Shown: positions 16,558 through 24,305, counted from the first letter of the stretch. The stretch is 33,493 bases of DNA from an uncultured Flavihumibacter sp. (GCA_946482545.1 CAMLRX010000046.1:1-33493), one strand, 5' to 3'. Notes: a model not told the origin generated them from the sequence alone. Numbers and translations are program-made.

Positions 16558-17574
16558 CTATGTTAATTTATAATTTTTCATCATTTGCTCCACCCGCTTT
16601 TTGATCCTGTTTTGCAGTACGCTAGGTGCCAGTACCTTCAAACATTCGCCAAAAGCGAGCAGCTCTTTTTCCAATTCAAAGTTCAATACCACATCCAGCC
16701 GGAGTATTACCGATTGCGCATCTTCTTTCAGAATAGTCTGTGAAGGATGAATAGGTTTGGTTTTCACATAAGGCGCATGGGCGGCATCTACTTCCAGAAT
16801 TACTTTGAAGGCGCGGTCGCGTTCAGATTTGGTGACGCCCAGCAGGTCGGAGAAATACCGTTCGAAAGGGATGCCTTTGTAGGGAACGAATGGTTCATAA
16901 GGAAGTTGCTGGAAACTGATGATCCTGTCCAGTGCAAGCGTAATGAGCTGCGCATGTCGTTTCTCGTGGGCGATCAGGAACCAGCGGTTGCGGTATTCTT
17001 TCAGGAGATAGGGGAAATATATTTGCTGTGCGGGGTGTTTTGCTTTGAAAGATTGGTATTCGATGAGCAAAGATTTTTGCTGAAACACCGCCTGGTACAG
17101 CGGGTTGAGGTGCTCCAGTCCTTTCAGGAGCGGGTTTTGCTCGAACTGAATACAGTTTTCTCCTTGCTGTGCTGATTGGTTTACATGGCTTTCCAGTCGT
17201 GTCACCATTTCATTGAAGGCATCGAAATAGCTGAATCCTGAGAATTGTTTCAGGATGCCCACCACTTCTTTCATCTTTGTAATATCGGCCTTGTTTACCG
17301 GGTTTTTTGTGATGCTGAAGGATGAGTCTTCATAACAATAATATTTTTTCTCCCGCACCACGATAGGTGCGTTGTAACCGAGCTTGCTGCTGCGCATCAC
17401 CTGGATATCGGCCTGTATCGTACGTTTGCTTACACCTGAATCAATACCTTCAGCTTCGTAAAGCGTTTCGCTCACTTTGTTTACAAGGTCTTCGAGTGTC
17501 CATTTCCGGTATTTGTTCCGGAAGCACTCATCCAGTGTTTTGTAACGGATCAGGGCCAGTTTGTGGATCGCCAT
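16558..17574 (-). CDS. WYL-domain transcriptional regulator
   Basis: A 338-residue regulator. Residues 1-90 are a helical/winged-HTH DNA-binding part (LALIRYKTLDECFRN, and SKRTIQADIQVMRSS as the recognition segment). Residues about 145-230 are a WYL domain, with RNRWFLIAHEKRHAQLITLA holding the W-F/Y-L core and the ligand-binding arginine. A WCX-type C-terminal domain follows. WYL domains are SH3-like sensors linked to DNA damage, phage defence and RNA metabolism, and are thought to bind nucleic acid or nucleotides. ATG 17574 is chosen; a TTG ten codons upstream is unlikely. The gene is divergent from rtcB across 415 bases that contain two related palindromes, so it very likely controls rtcB and itself. 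Confidence 0.92.
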   Translation of the reverse strand: MAIHKLALIRYKTLDECFRNKYRKWTLEDLVNKVSETLYEAEGIDSGVSKRTIQADIQVMRSSKLGYNAPIVVREKKYYCYEDSSFSITKNPVNKADITKMKEVVGILKQFSGFSYFDAFNEMVTRLESHVNQSAQQGENCIQFEQNPLLKGLEHLNPLYQAVFQQKSLLIEYQSFKAKHPAQQIYFPYLLKEYRNRWFLIAHEKRHAQLITLALDRIISFQQLPYEPFVPYKGIPFERYFSDLLGVTKSERDRAFKVILEVDAAHAPYVKTKPIHPSQTILKEDAQSVILRLDVVLNFELEKELLAFGECLKVLAPSVLQNRIKKRVEQMMKNYKLT

Positions 17575-17614
17575 AAAAATATTTTCGGTGTGAATGTAAG
17601 GCAAGTTGAAAAAG

Positions 17615-17634
17615 TACTGCGCAATAAAGTTGCG
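17615..17634. promoter_or_regulatory. Candidate operator A (wyl side of the wyl-rtcB spacer)
   Basis: An interrupted palindrome, CGCAA-TAAAG-TTGCG (17620-17634), preceded by TACT so that the 9-mer TACTGCGCA occupies 17615-17623. The same 9-mer and same-style palindrome recur exactly 110 bp to the right. Its centre lies about 53 bases upstream of the wyl start codon, roughly where a promoter reading leftward would sit. It is a candidate binding site for the WYL regulator. Confidence 0.5.
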
Positions 17635-17724
17635 TAGATTTTAAATGAGCAAATGAAATTCTTTATTTTCCTTCCAATAAACATTGATTATCAAATAACT
17701 GTGTTTTCCTTTTAAAATATATTT

Positions 17725-17745
17725 TACTGCGCAGATAAGCTGCAC
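17725..17745. promoter_or_regulatory. Candidate operator B (rtcB side of the wyl-rtcB spacer)
   Basis: TACTGCGCA (17725-17733) runs into the palindrome GCGCAG-ATAAG-CTGCAC (17729-17745; five of six arm pairs). It is related to operator A by the shared 9-mer, the same 5-base AT-rich centre and a similar arm sequence. Its centre (about 17737) falls where the -33 element of the candidate rtcB promoter should be, suggesting an activator-type site or steric control of that promoter. Confidence 0.5.
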
Positions 17746-17756
17746 TACAACAGGAA

Positions 17757-17764
17757 CATCTTTG
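17757..17764 (+). promoter_or_regulatory. Candidate rtcB -7 promoter element
   Basis: CATCTTTG differs from the Bacteroidota -7 consensus TAnnTTTG only at the first base. No TTTG is found 19-21 bases upstream; palindrome B sits there instead. Transcription would start near 17771, giving a leader of roughly 220 nt before the rtcB ATG. Confidence 0.35.
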
Positions 17765-17809
17765 CAACGAGCAGGTAAATAAACAACACGGCACATACCT
17801 TGCGGTTAT

Positions 17810-17833
17810 CCCTGAAAGGCATAAGCCTCCGGG
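17810..17833 (+). other. Hairpin in the rtcB leader
   Basis: CCC (17810-17812) pairs with GGG (17831-17833), and AGGC (17817-17820) pairs with GCCT (17825-17828) around an ATAA tetraloop, with an internal loop between. It lies in the predicted untranslated leader of rtcB upstream of the tandem repeats. It is possibly part of a regulatory RNA structure; I do not recognise it as a known riboswitch. Confidence 0.35.
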
Positions 17834-17856
17834 AAACAAGTGCTCCAACGTTGCGT

Positions 17857-17880
17857 CTGCGAGGCTGCGAGGCTGCGAGG
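17857..17880 (+). repeat. Tandem octamer repeat, 3 perfect copies
   Basis: CTGCGAGG is repeated three times without interruption in the rtcB leader. Together with the following bases (AACGAAGCA) it recalls the dispersed TGCGAGGAACGAAGCA-type palindromic repeat that I remember from many bacterial genomes, here with its first half expanded. That resemblance is from memory. Confidence 0.85.
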
Positions 17881-17883
17881 AAC

Positions 17884-17904
17884 GAAGCAGGAAGCAGGAA
17901 GCGG
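17884..17904 (+). repeat. Tandem heptamer repeat, 3 near-perfect copies
   Basis: GAAGCAG, GAAGCAG, GAAGCGG in direct succession, with another GAAGCAG a few bases later (17911-17917). It directly follows the octamer array, making a purine-rich low-complexity tract of about 60 bases within the untranslated region before rtcB. Length variation by slippage between strains would be expected. Confidence 0.8.
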
Positions 17905-17989
17905 GAAAACGAAGCAGCGCGCCGTTGCGAGCAACCAAAAAAGTGTTCAACGCTGCGAAACATGTCTACTAACGGATCAATTGTAAAAA

Positions 17990-19411
17990 ATGGAAAAGAA
18001 AATCACCGGCGAAACCCTTAAAAACGCCGGATTTAAAGAAGGAAAGATACTTGGAATGATCCTGGAGCTTTCCCACCAGCTTACCACACTGGAAACTGAA
18101 GCGTTGATGGCCCTTTTGACCAAATTGAATCAATACCCGGAAAACTTCCTCGACGATCCTGTTTGGGGAGCCGTGGCCACTGCTATGGTGGAAGAAGCAA
18201 ACAGTCCGGTTTCGAACGAGATTCCCCTTGCAGAAAACGCTGCTGCCTTCGCTGTTTACGGAGAAGCATTCATTGAACCAGGAGCCTACAACCAAATGAG
18301 CACAGCCATGAAACTTCCGGTTACGGTTGCCGGCGCCCTGATGCCCGATGCCCACCAGGGTTACGGATTGCCTATCGGCGGTGTATTAGCAACCCGAAAC
18401 GCAGTGATCCCTTACGGCGTAGGCGTGGACATCGGCTGCCGGATGGCCTTATCTATCACAGATATTCCCGTTGATTTTTTCCTGGAAAACCAGGCGAAAT
18501 TCAAACGTGAGCTGATCGCGCAAACAAAGTTCGGTGCCGGAAACAGTTTCCGCGGGAAAGAAATGGCTGAACATGCGGTGCTGGAAAGTGAGGTGTTCCG
18601 GGAAATCAAAACAGTGGCTGCTTTGAAAGATAAGGCCGCCGCGCAACTGGGTACTTCCGGCGGAGGGAACCACTTCGCCGAATGGGGGATCATGGAATTC
18701 ACGGCGCACGACGAAGCCATGGGGATAGCGAAAGGAAAATACCTCGCTTTCCTGACGCACTCGGGCTCAAGAGGATTAGGGGCCACGATCGCTGGCCATT
18801 ACACGCGGCTTGCAAAGGAACTGTGCGTGCTGCCGAAAGAAGCCGCCAACCTGGCCTACCTGGATCTTAACTCCGAAGCCGGACAGGAATACTGGCTGGC
18901 CATGAACCTTGCCGGTGATTACGCCTCCGCCTGCCACGCGGTGATCCACCAGAAAGTGCTGCATGCAGTTGGCGCACAGTTGCTGGGAAAAGTAGAGAAC
19001 CACCACAACTTCGCCTGGAAAGAAAACCTGAACGGAGAAGAAGTGATCGTACACCGGAAAGGTGCCACGCCCGCGGGAAAGGGTGTGATGGGAATCATAC
19101 CCGGAAGTATGACCGCGCCAGGTTTCCTGGTGCGTGGTAAAGGAGAAGCGCAGGCTGTTTTCTCCGCTTCCCATGGCGCCGGTCGCCGGATGAGCCGCAC
19201 ACAGGCTTTTAAAAGCATCACCAAACAAGAGATGCGAGATGTGCTGAAGGCGCACGGCGTTACCTTGATAGGCGCGGGTTTGGATGAAGCGCCTATGGCT
19301 TACAAAGACATCTACCAGGTAATGAACGCACAAACAGGATTGGTGGATGTTGTCGCAAACTTTGTCCCCAAAATGGTGCGTATGGCCGACGATGGGAGCC
19401 GGGAAGATTAG
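17990..19411 (+). CDS. rtcB: RtcB-family RNA ligase, long form
   Basis: A 473-residue GTP-dependent ligase that joins RNA 3'-phosphate or 2',3'-cyclic-phosphate ends to 5'-OH ends, repairing or splicing cleaved RNAs. By alignment from memory to Pyrococcus RtcB all key residues are present: Asp147 and Cys150 (GVDIGC), His228 (GGGNHF), His257 (THSGSRG), His339 (ENHHNF) and the guanylylated His395 (SASHGAGRRMSR). E. coli RtcB is 408 residues; this one has about 70 extra N-terminal residues, including GFKEGKILGMILE, which looks like the G-x-x-x-G-x-x-x-G-x-x-L RNA-binding pattern at the end of CCA-adding enzymes. The gene is divergent from a WYL regulator. No archease or RtcA cyclase gene is adjacent. 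Confidence 0.96.
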   Translation: MEKKITGETLKNAGFKEGKILGMILELSHQLTTLETEALMALLTKLNQYPENFLDDPVWGAVATAMVEEANSPVSNEIPLAENAAAFAVYGEAFIEPGAYNQMSTAMKLPVTVAGALMPDAHQGYGLPIGGVLATRNAVIPYGVGVDIGCRMALSITDIPVDFFLENQAKFKRELIAQTKFGAGNSFRGKEMAEHAVLESEVFREIKTVAALKDKAAAQLGTSGGGNHFAEWGIMEFTAHDEAMGIAKGKYLAFLTHSGSRGLGATIAGHYTRLAKELCVLPKEAANLAYLDLNSEAGQEYWLAMNLAGDYASACHAVIHQKVLHAVGAQLLGKVENHHNFAWKENLNGEEVIVHRKGATPAGKGVMGIIPGSMTAPGFLVRGKGEAQAVFSASHGAGRRMSRTQAFKSITKQEMRDVLKAHGVTLIGAGLDEAPMAYKDIYQVMNAQTGLVDVVANFVPKMVRMADDGSRED

Positions 19412-19495
19412 ACAATGATAGCCGCCAGGCCAAACCTCGCATTAAAATCTATTTAACATACGGAGATTTCATATTTCAAACCATTGTACTAATTT

Positions 19496-19517
19496 AGCCA
19501 CTTCAAATGAAGTGGCT
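19496..19517. repeat. Perfect palindrome enclosing a start codon
   Basis: AGCCACTTCA (19496-19505), two bases (AA), TGAAGTGGCT (19508-19517): a perfect 10-bp inverted repeat. The ATG of the next gene (19507-19509) lies in its centre. In RNA it would form a stem of at least 8 bp with the start codon in or beside the loop. As DNA it could be a protein-binding operator. Confidence 0.75.
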
Positions 19518-19923
19518 ATTTAGAATACTTTTACCCCTCGCCGTTTTCCTTTTCTCCGGCAATCATGCTTCGCAGGCAACTGCGTACCATGAGGTGAGGG
19601 CCTGTGTCCCGTCATTGAAGGTGGACCATGCGCGCCAGCACTTCAAAGCACAACTGCTCCCCATCTGCGCCAACGATGTGCAGTTCCGGAAAGTTCCCGC
19701 TGAACAGGAGATAGCATTCATTGTAGCAGAAGAAACCGAAGACGATACATTTCAATGGACACTCCTTAAAAAATCGAAACTTTTCGGTTACGACCTCGTT
19801 TCTATCTTCGCACCTTATTACCCCGGATATTCCTTCTTCTTCATCGATCGCCTGCCATTTACCGCACACCTTTCCCGCACTGCATCCCTCCGCAGCAGTC
19901 TGTTGCAGGTTTTCAGAATATGA
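19507..19923 (+). CDS. Small exported protein, unknown function
   Basis: A 138-residue protein with an N-terminal signal sequence (KWLFRILLPLAVFLFSG, likely cleavage after about residue 25). The mature domain contains two isolated cysteines (Cys33, Cys53), which could form a disulfide. I do not recognise the family. The C-terminal part is aromatic-rich (SIFAPYYPGYSFFFIDR) and may be beta-structured. The ATG at 19507 sits in a perfect palindrome, with a possible weak promoter (TTTC, 19 nt, TAATTTAG at 19490-19497), so the transcript could be almost leaderless. It lies between rtcB and the RND efflux operon on the same strand, and nothing in the context fixes its role. Confidence 0.65.
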   Translation: MKWLFRILLPLAVFLFSGNHASQATAYHEVRACVPSLKVDHARQHFKAQLLPICANDVQFRKVPAEQEIAFIVAEETEDDTFQWTLLKKSKLFGYDLVSIFAPYYPGYSFFFIDRLPFTAHLSRTASLRSSLLQVFRI

Positions 19924-20019
19924 TTTCTTCTTTCTTCTCGCTATCCCATACCCGCCTGTAACGGGTTGATCCTTTATTATTTCTACTACCTCCCAGGTAA
20001 TTAAAAATTTCTCCCGATC

Positions 20020-21099
20020 ATGAAGAATATGTTCATGCTGATGAGCCTGTGCGCCGCATTGACCTATGTCGGCTGCGCATCGCACCACGAAGAAAAAGAA
20101 GCGGAAACAAAATATACCGTAACCACACCCCTGCAAATGGATACTGCCGTTGTAAGGAATTATGTATGCCAGATCAGGTCCATACAACACATTGAATTGC
20201 GGGCCCAGGAACGGGGCTATCTCCAGCAGATATTTGTTGATGAGGGCCAGTATGTGAAGAAAGGGCAACTGCTCTTCCAGATCATGCCACAACTGTACGA
20301 AGCCGAGGCGCAGAAGGCCCGCGCCGAAGTGGAATTCGCTGAAATCGAATACCAGAACACAAAAAAACTGACCGATAACAAAGTAGTTTCTCCCAACGAA
20401 CTGGCTATGGCCAAGGCGAAGCTCGCCAAAGCGAAGGCGGAACTGGGTTTAACGCAGGTACACCTTCAGTTTACCAGCATCCGTGCACCCTTCGATGGCA
20501 TCATCGACCGGTTTCTCGTCCGGCCCGGAAGTCTGCTGGATGAAGGCGACCTGCTCACCAGTCTGTCCGATAACAGCCAGATGTGGGTCTATTTTAACGT
20601 GCCGGAAGCGGAGTATCTCGACTATGCTTCCAAAGAAAGGAAGGAAAAGCTCCAGGTGCAACTGCGCATGGCCAACAACGTGCTTTTCCCTTATACCGGT
20701 GTGGTGGAAACCATCGAGGCCGATTTCGACAACGAAACGGGCAATATCCCCTTCCGTGCTACTTTCCCCAATCCGAAAAAACTGTTGCGGCACGGCGAAA
20801 CGGGGAATGTTTGCGTAATGGAACTTCAGAAAAACGCCCTGGTGATCCCGCAAAAAGCCACTTACGAGGTGATGGATAAAAAGTTCGTGTATGTGGTGGA
20901 CAAGGATAAGAAAGTGCACGCGCGTGAAATCAACGTGGGCGCTGAACTGGACGATTTGTTCATTGTGTCATCCGGCCTTTCCCCCAACGAACAAATCCTG
21001 CTGGAAGGCATCCGCAAAGTGCAGGATGGCGACCGCATTGATTTTGAAGTGGAGGCCCCGCGCGAAGTAATGGCCCACCTCAAATTGCCCACCCAATAG
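20020..21099 (+). CDS. RND efflux periplasmic adaptor (membrane fusion protein)
   Basis: A 359-residue lipoprotein (lipobox YVGC, lipidated Cys19) of the AcrA/MexA family that links the inner-membrane pump to the outer-membrane channel. It has the split biotinyl-lipoyl-like domain (IELRAQERGYLQQIFVDEGQ, and FTSIRAPFDGIIDRFLVRPG). Between the two halves lies a coiled-coil hairpin at about residues 95-150, rich in Ala/Glu/Lys heptads (KARAEVEFAEIEYQNTKKL). Beta-barrel and membrane-proximal domains follow (LVIPQKATYEVMDKKFVYVV). The pump gene begins 23 bases downstream, so the three efflux genes form one operon. Confidence 0.95.
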   Translation: MKNMFMLMSLCAALTYVGCASHHEEKEAETKYTVTTPLQMDTAVVRNYVCQIRSIQHIELRAQERGYLQQIFVDEGQYVKKGQLLFQIMPQLYEAEAQKARAEVEFAEIEYQNTKKLTDNKVVSPNELAMAKAKLAKAKAELGLTQVHLQFTSIRAPFDGIIDRFLVRPGSLLDEGDLLTSLSDNSQMWVYFNVPEAEYLDYASKERKEKLQVQLRMANNVLFPYTGVVETIEADFDNETGNIPFRATFPNPKKLLRHGETGNVCVMELQKNALVIPQKATYEVMDKKFVYVVDKDKKVHAREINVGAELDDLFIVSSGLSPNEQILLEGIRKVQDGDRIDFEVEAPREVMAHLKLPTQ

Positions 21100-21122
21100 T
21101 TTGCTCACACAAAATGAAGTAG

Positions 21123-24100
21123 ATGTTTAAGAAATTCATACAAAGGCCGGTGCTCGCCATTGTGATCTCGCTTGTGATCATATTTATGGGCGCCCTGGCC
21201 ATTCAAACGCTGCCCGTTTCTCAGTTTCCCGCCATCGCGCCACCCATGGTGGTGGTGAACGTGGCTTACCCCGGCGCTAGCGCACACGTGCTCGTGGAAT
21301 CCGTGCTTATCCCCATGGAGAAGGCCATCAACGGTACGCCAGGCATGAAATACATGACCTCCGACGCCACCAGCGCCGGTGAAGCAACCATCCAGGTGGT
21401 ATTCGACCTGGATACCGATCCAAGTCTGGCCATGGTAAACGTGAAGACACGGATCGAACAGGTCACCAACCGCCTTCCGCCACTGGTGCAAAGAGAAGGT
21501 CTGGTGGTGAGTTATACTTCTCCCAACATGCTCATGTACGTGAACGTGTTCAGCCACGATAAAAAAGCGGATGAGAAATTCCTCTACAACTTCGCAAGCG
21601 TGAACATCGTGAATGAACTCAGCCGGTTGAAAGGCGTTGGCGCCGCGCGGATCCTCGGAAGCAGGCAGTATGCGATGCGGATATGGCTGAAACCCGACAG
21701 GATGCGGGCTTACAACGTTTCCACCGATGAAGTGATGGAGGCGCTGGCAGAACAAAGTGTGATCGGTTCACCGGGAAGACTTGGCCAGAGCACGGGAAAA
21801 AGATCGCAGTCGCTGGAATACGTGTTGACTTATTCAGGTCGTTACAACAAGACCGAACAATACGAGCAGGTGATCGTGCGCGCCACGCCCAACGGTGAAA
21901 TCCTGCACCTGAAAGATATCGCGGATGTGGAACTCGGCAGCGAGTTCTATGATATCTATTCCAACCTCGACAACCATCCTTCCGCGGCCATCATGTTGAA
22001 ACAAACCTATGGCAGCAACGCCAGCGAAGTGATTAAAGAGGTGAAAGCCAAGTTGGAAGAGATCAAAAAAACATCGTTCCCACCCGGCATGGAATACCAG
22101 ATCAGTTACGATGTATCCCATTTTCTCGATGCCTCCATCGATAAGGTGATGCACACGCTGGCCGAAGCGTTTATCCTGGTGGCCATCGTTGTGTTCCTGT
22201 TCCTCGGCGACTGGCGTTCCACGCTGATTCCCACACTGGCGGTACCGGTATCGCTGATTGGCGCGTTCATGTGCATGAAAATGTTTGGACTCACCATCAA
22301 CCTCATCACGCTGTTCGCGCTGGTACTGGCCATCGGTATTGTGGTGGACGACGCCATCGTGGTGGTGGAAGCCGTGCACGCGAAGATGGCCGAGGAACAT
22401 TTGTCGCCGTATAAAGCTGTAAAGAAAGTGCTGAACGAAATCAGCGGCGCCATCATCGCCATCACCCTGCTCATGACGGCGGTATTCGTGCCGGTAGCGT
22501 TTATGTCGGGGCCGGTGGGCGTATTCTACAGGCAGTTCTCCATTACTATGGCGTCTTCTATCGTGATCTCGTGTATCGTGGCGTTAACGCTCACCCCGGT
22601 GCTCTGTGCGATGATTCTGAAAGATACGCATGCGCATCCCCGTAAGCGAACGCCCGTAAACCGTTTCCTGGATTGGTTTAACCGCAGATTCGACGGGCTT
22701 ACCAACCGCTATACTTCGTTGCTGCGCAGGATCGTGCACAGGCGCACCGTTACTTTTGCATTGCTCCTTGCTTTCTGCGGCGGCATCTGGCTCACCACGC
22801 ATACGCTGCCTGCGGGCTTTATCCCGGGCGAGGACCAGGGCATGATCTACGCCATCATTCAAACGCCGCCCGGCTCCACGCTGGAAAGAACCAATGATAT
22901 TTCGCGGCAGTTGCAACAGGTAGCCGAACATGTGGAAGGCGTACAATCCGTTTCAGCGCTGGCAGGTTACGAGGTGCTGACGGAAGGACGAGGTTCCAAC
23001 GCCGGAACATGCCTCATCAACCTGAAAGACTGGAAAGAACGCAAGCATTCCGCGCGCGAAATCATCGAGGAGCTGGAACATGACGCGAAAAATATTCCAG
23101 GCGCCACCATTGAATTTTTTGAACCCCCGGCGGTTCCGGGATATGGTGCGGCGGGAGGTTTCTCACTCCGCCTGCTGGACAAAACGAATACCGGTGATTA
23201 CAAGGAATTCGAAAAAGTGAACGATTCGTTTATGGCCGCATTAAAAAAGCGGAAAGAACTCACAGGACTGTTCACCTTCTTTGCAGCCAACTATCCGCAG
23301 TACGAACTGGAGATCGACAACCAGGCTGCCATGCAGAAAGGTGTTTCCATCGGGAAAGCGCTCGATAATCTTTCTATTCTCATCGGCAGCACTTATGAAC
23401 AGGGTTTCATCCGCTTTGGAACATTTTTCAAAGTATATGTGCAGGCATCGCCCGAATACCGCGCGCTTCCGAAAGATATCCTCGATCTCTATGTGAAGAA
23501 CAACCGCGATGAGATGGTGCCGTATTCCGCATTCATGAAAGTGAAAAAAACGCAGGGGCTGAATGAGATCACTCGTTTCAACATGTATACTTCTTCGGCT
23601 ATTAACGGTGCGCCCGCGAAAGGTTTCAGCAGCGGCGAGGCGATCAGGGCCATACAGGAAGTGGCGAAGCAAAACCTGCCCCGCGGCTACGATATAGATT
23701 GGCTGGGTCTTTCAAAGGATGAAGTGGAACGGGGCAACGAGGCGTTATACATCTTCATCATCGTGCTGGCCTTCGTATATATGGTACTGGCGGCGCAGTA
23801 CGAAAGCTTCATCATCCCGCTCTCGGTGGTATTATCGCTTCCGGCCGGTGTTTTCGGGGCATTTATGTTGCTGAAACTGATGGGCCTTTCCAACGACATC
23901 TATGCGCAGGTAGGATTGGTGATGCTGGTGGGCTTGCTTGGAAAGAACGCCGTGCTGATCGTGGAGTTCGCGGTGCAGAAGAGACAGGAGGGCGCCACGA
24001 TCCTGGAAGCGGCGATTGAGGGCGCGAAAGTGCGTTTCCGACCCATCCTCATGACCTCGTTCGCCTTCGTGGCCGGATTGATTCCGTTGGTATTTGCCAC

Positions 24101-24305
24101 TGGTCCCGGGGCATTGGGCAACCGCACCATCGGCGCCTCTTCGGCGGGCGGCATGTTGCTGGGTACAATATTCGGTGTGGTCATCGTACCGGGATTGTAC
24201 TACATATTCGCTTCGCTTGCGGATGGCCGTAAGCTCATTAAGAAAGAAGACGAAGTTCCTTTAACAGAAGAAATGATGCACCATGGTAAAAAGAAACACC
24301 ACTAA
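21123..24305 (+). CDS. RND family multidrug-type efflux pump (HAE1, AcrB-like)
   Basis: A 1060-residue inner-membrane proton-driven exporter. Features include 12 predicted membrane helices in the duplicated RND layout, the proton-relay aspartates Asp409-Asp410 in GIVVDDAIVVVEAVH (AcrB Asp407/408) and Lys941 in GLLGKNAVLIVEFA (AcrB Lys940). Large periplasmic porter loops lie between TM1-2 and TM7-8 (e.g. NLKDWKERKHSAREIIEELE). Length and motifs match hydrophobe/amphiphile exporters rather than heavy-metal (CusA) pumps: the CusA methionine triad context is not apparent. It overlaps the next gene by 23 bases, indicating translational coupling. Substrates cannot be read from sequence. Confidence 0.97.
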   Translation: MFKKFIQRPVLAIVISLVIIFMGALAIQTLPVSQFPAIAPPMVVVNVAYPGASAHVLVESVLIPMEKAINGTPGMKYMTSDATSAGEATIQVVFDLDTDPSLAMVNVKTRIEQVTNRLPPLVQREGLVVSYTSPNMLMYVNVFSHDKKADEKFLYNFASVNIVNELSRLKGVGAARILGSRQYAMRIWLKPDRMRAYNVSTDEVMEALAEQSVIGSPGRLGQSTGKRSQSLEYVLTYSGRYNKTEQYEQVIVRATPNGEILHLKDIADVELGSEFYDIYSNLDNHPSAAIMLKQTYGSNASEVIKEVKAKLEEIKKTSFPPGMEYQISYDVSHFLDASIDKVMHTLAEAFILVAIVVFLFLGDWRSTLIPTLAVPVSLIGAFMCMKMFGLTINLITLFALVLAIGIVVDDAIVVVEAVHAKMAEEHLSPYKAVKKVLNEISGAIIAITLLMTAVFVPVAFMSGPVGVFYRQFSITMASSIVISCIVALTLTPVLCAMILKDTHAHPRKRTPVNRFLDWFNRRFDGLTNRYTSLLRRIVHRRTVTFALLLAFCGGIWLTTHTLPAGFIPGEDQGMIYAIIQTPPGSTLERTNDISRQLQQVAEHVEGVQSVSALAGYEVLTEGRGSNAGTCLINLKDWKERKHSAREIIEELEHDAKNIPGATIEFFEPPAVPGYGAAGGFSLRLLDKTNTGDYKEFEKVNDSFMAALKKRKELTGLFTFFAANYPQYELEIDNQAAMQKGVSIGKALDNLSILIGSTYEQGFIRFGTFFKVYVQASPEYRALPKDILDLYVKNNRDEMVPYSAFMKVKKTQGLNEITRFNMYTSSAINGAPAKGFSSGEAIRAIQEVAKQNLPRGYDIDWLGLSKDEVERGNEALYIFIIVLAFVYMVLAAQYESFIIPLSVVLSLPAGVFGAFMLLKLMGLSNDIYAQVGLVMLVGLLGKNAVLIVEFAVQKRQEGATILEAAIEGAKVRFRPILMTSFAFVAGLIPLVFATGPGALGNRTIGASSAGGMLLGTIFGVVIVPGLYYIFASLADGRKLIKKEDEVPLTEEMMHHGKKKHH

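Noticed and set aside
17857..17904. CRISPR-like array
   Set aside because: Repeats of 7-8 bases are contiguous with no spacers and there are no cas genes.
17800..18021. Possible 73-residue peptide overlapping the rtcB leader and start
   Set aside because: Its sequence simply reflects the tandem repeats, it overlaps the rtcB start in another frame, and it has no good start context.
21123..24305. Heavy-metal (CusA-type) efflux pump linked to the copper protein
   Set aside because: Motifs and length fit the HAE1 multidrug type, and the operon is 20 kb away from the copper-binding gene.
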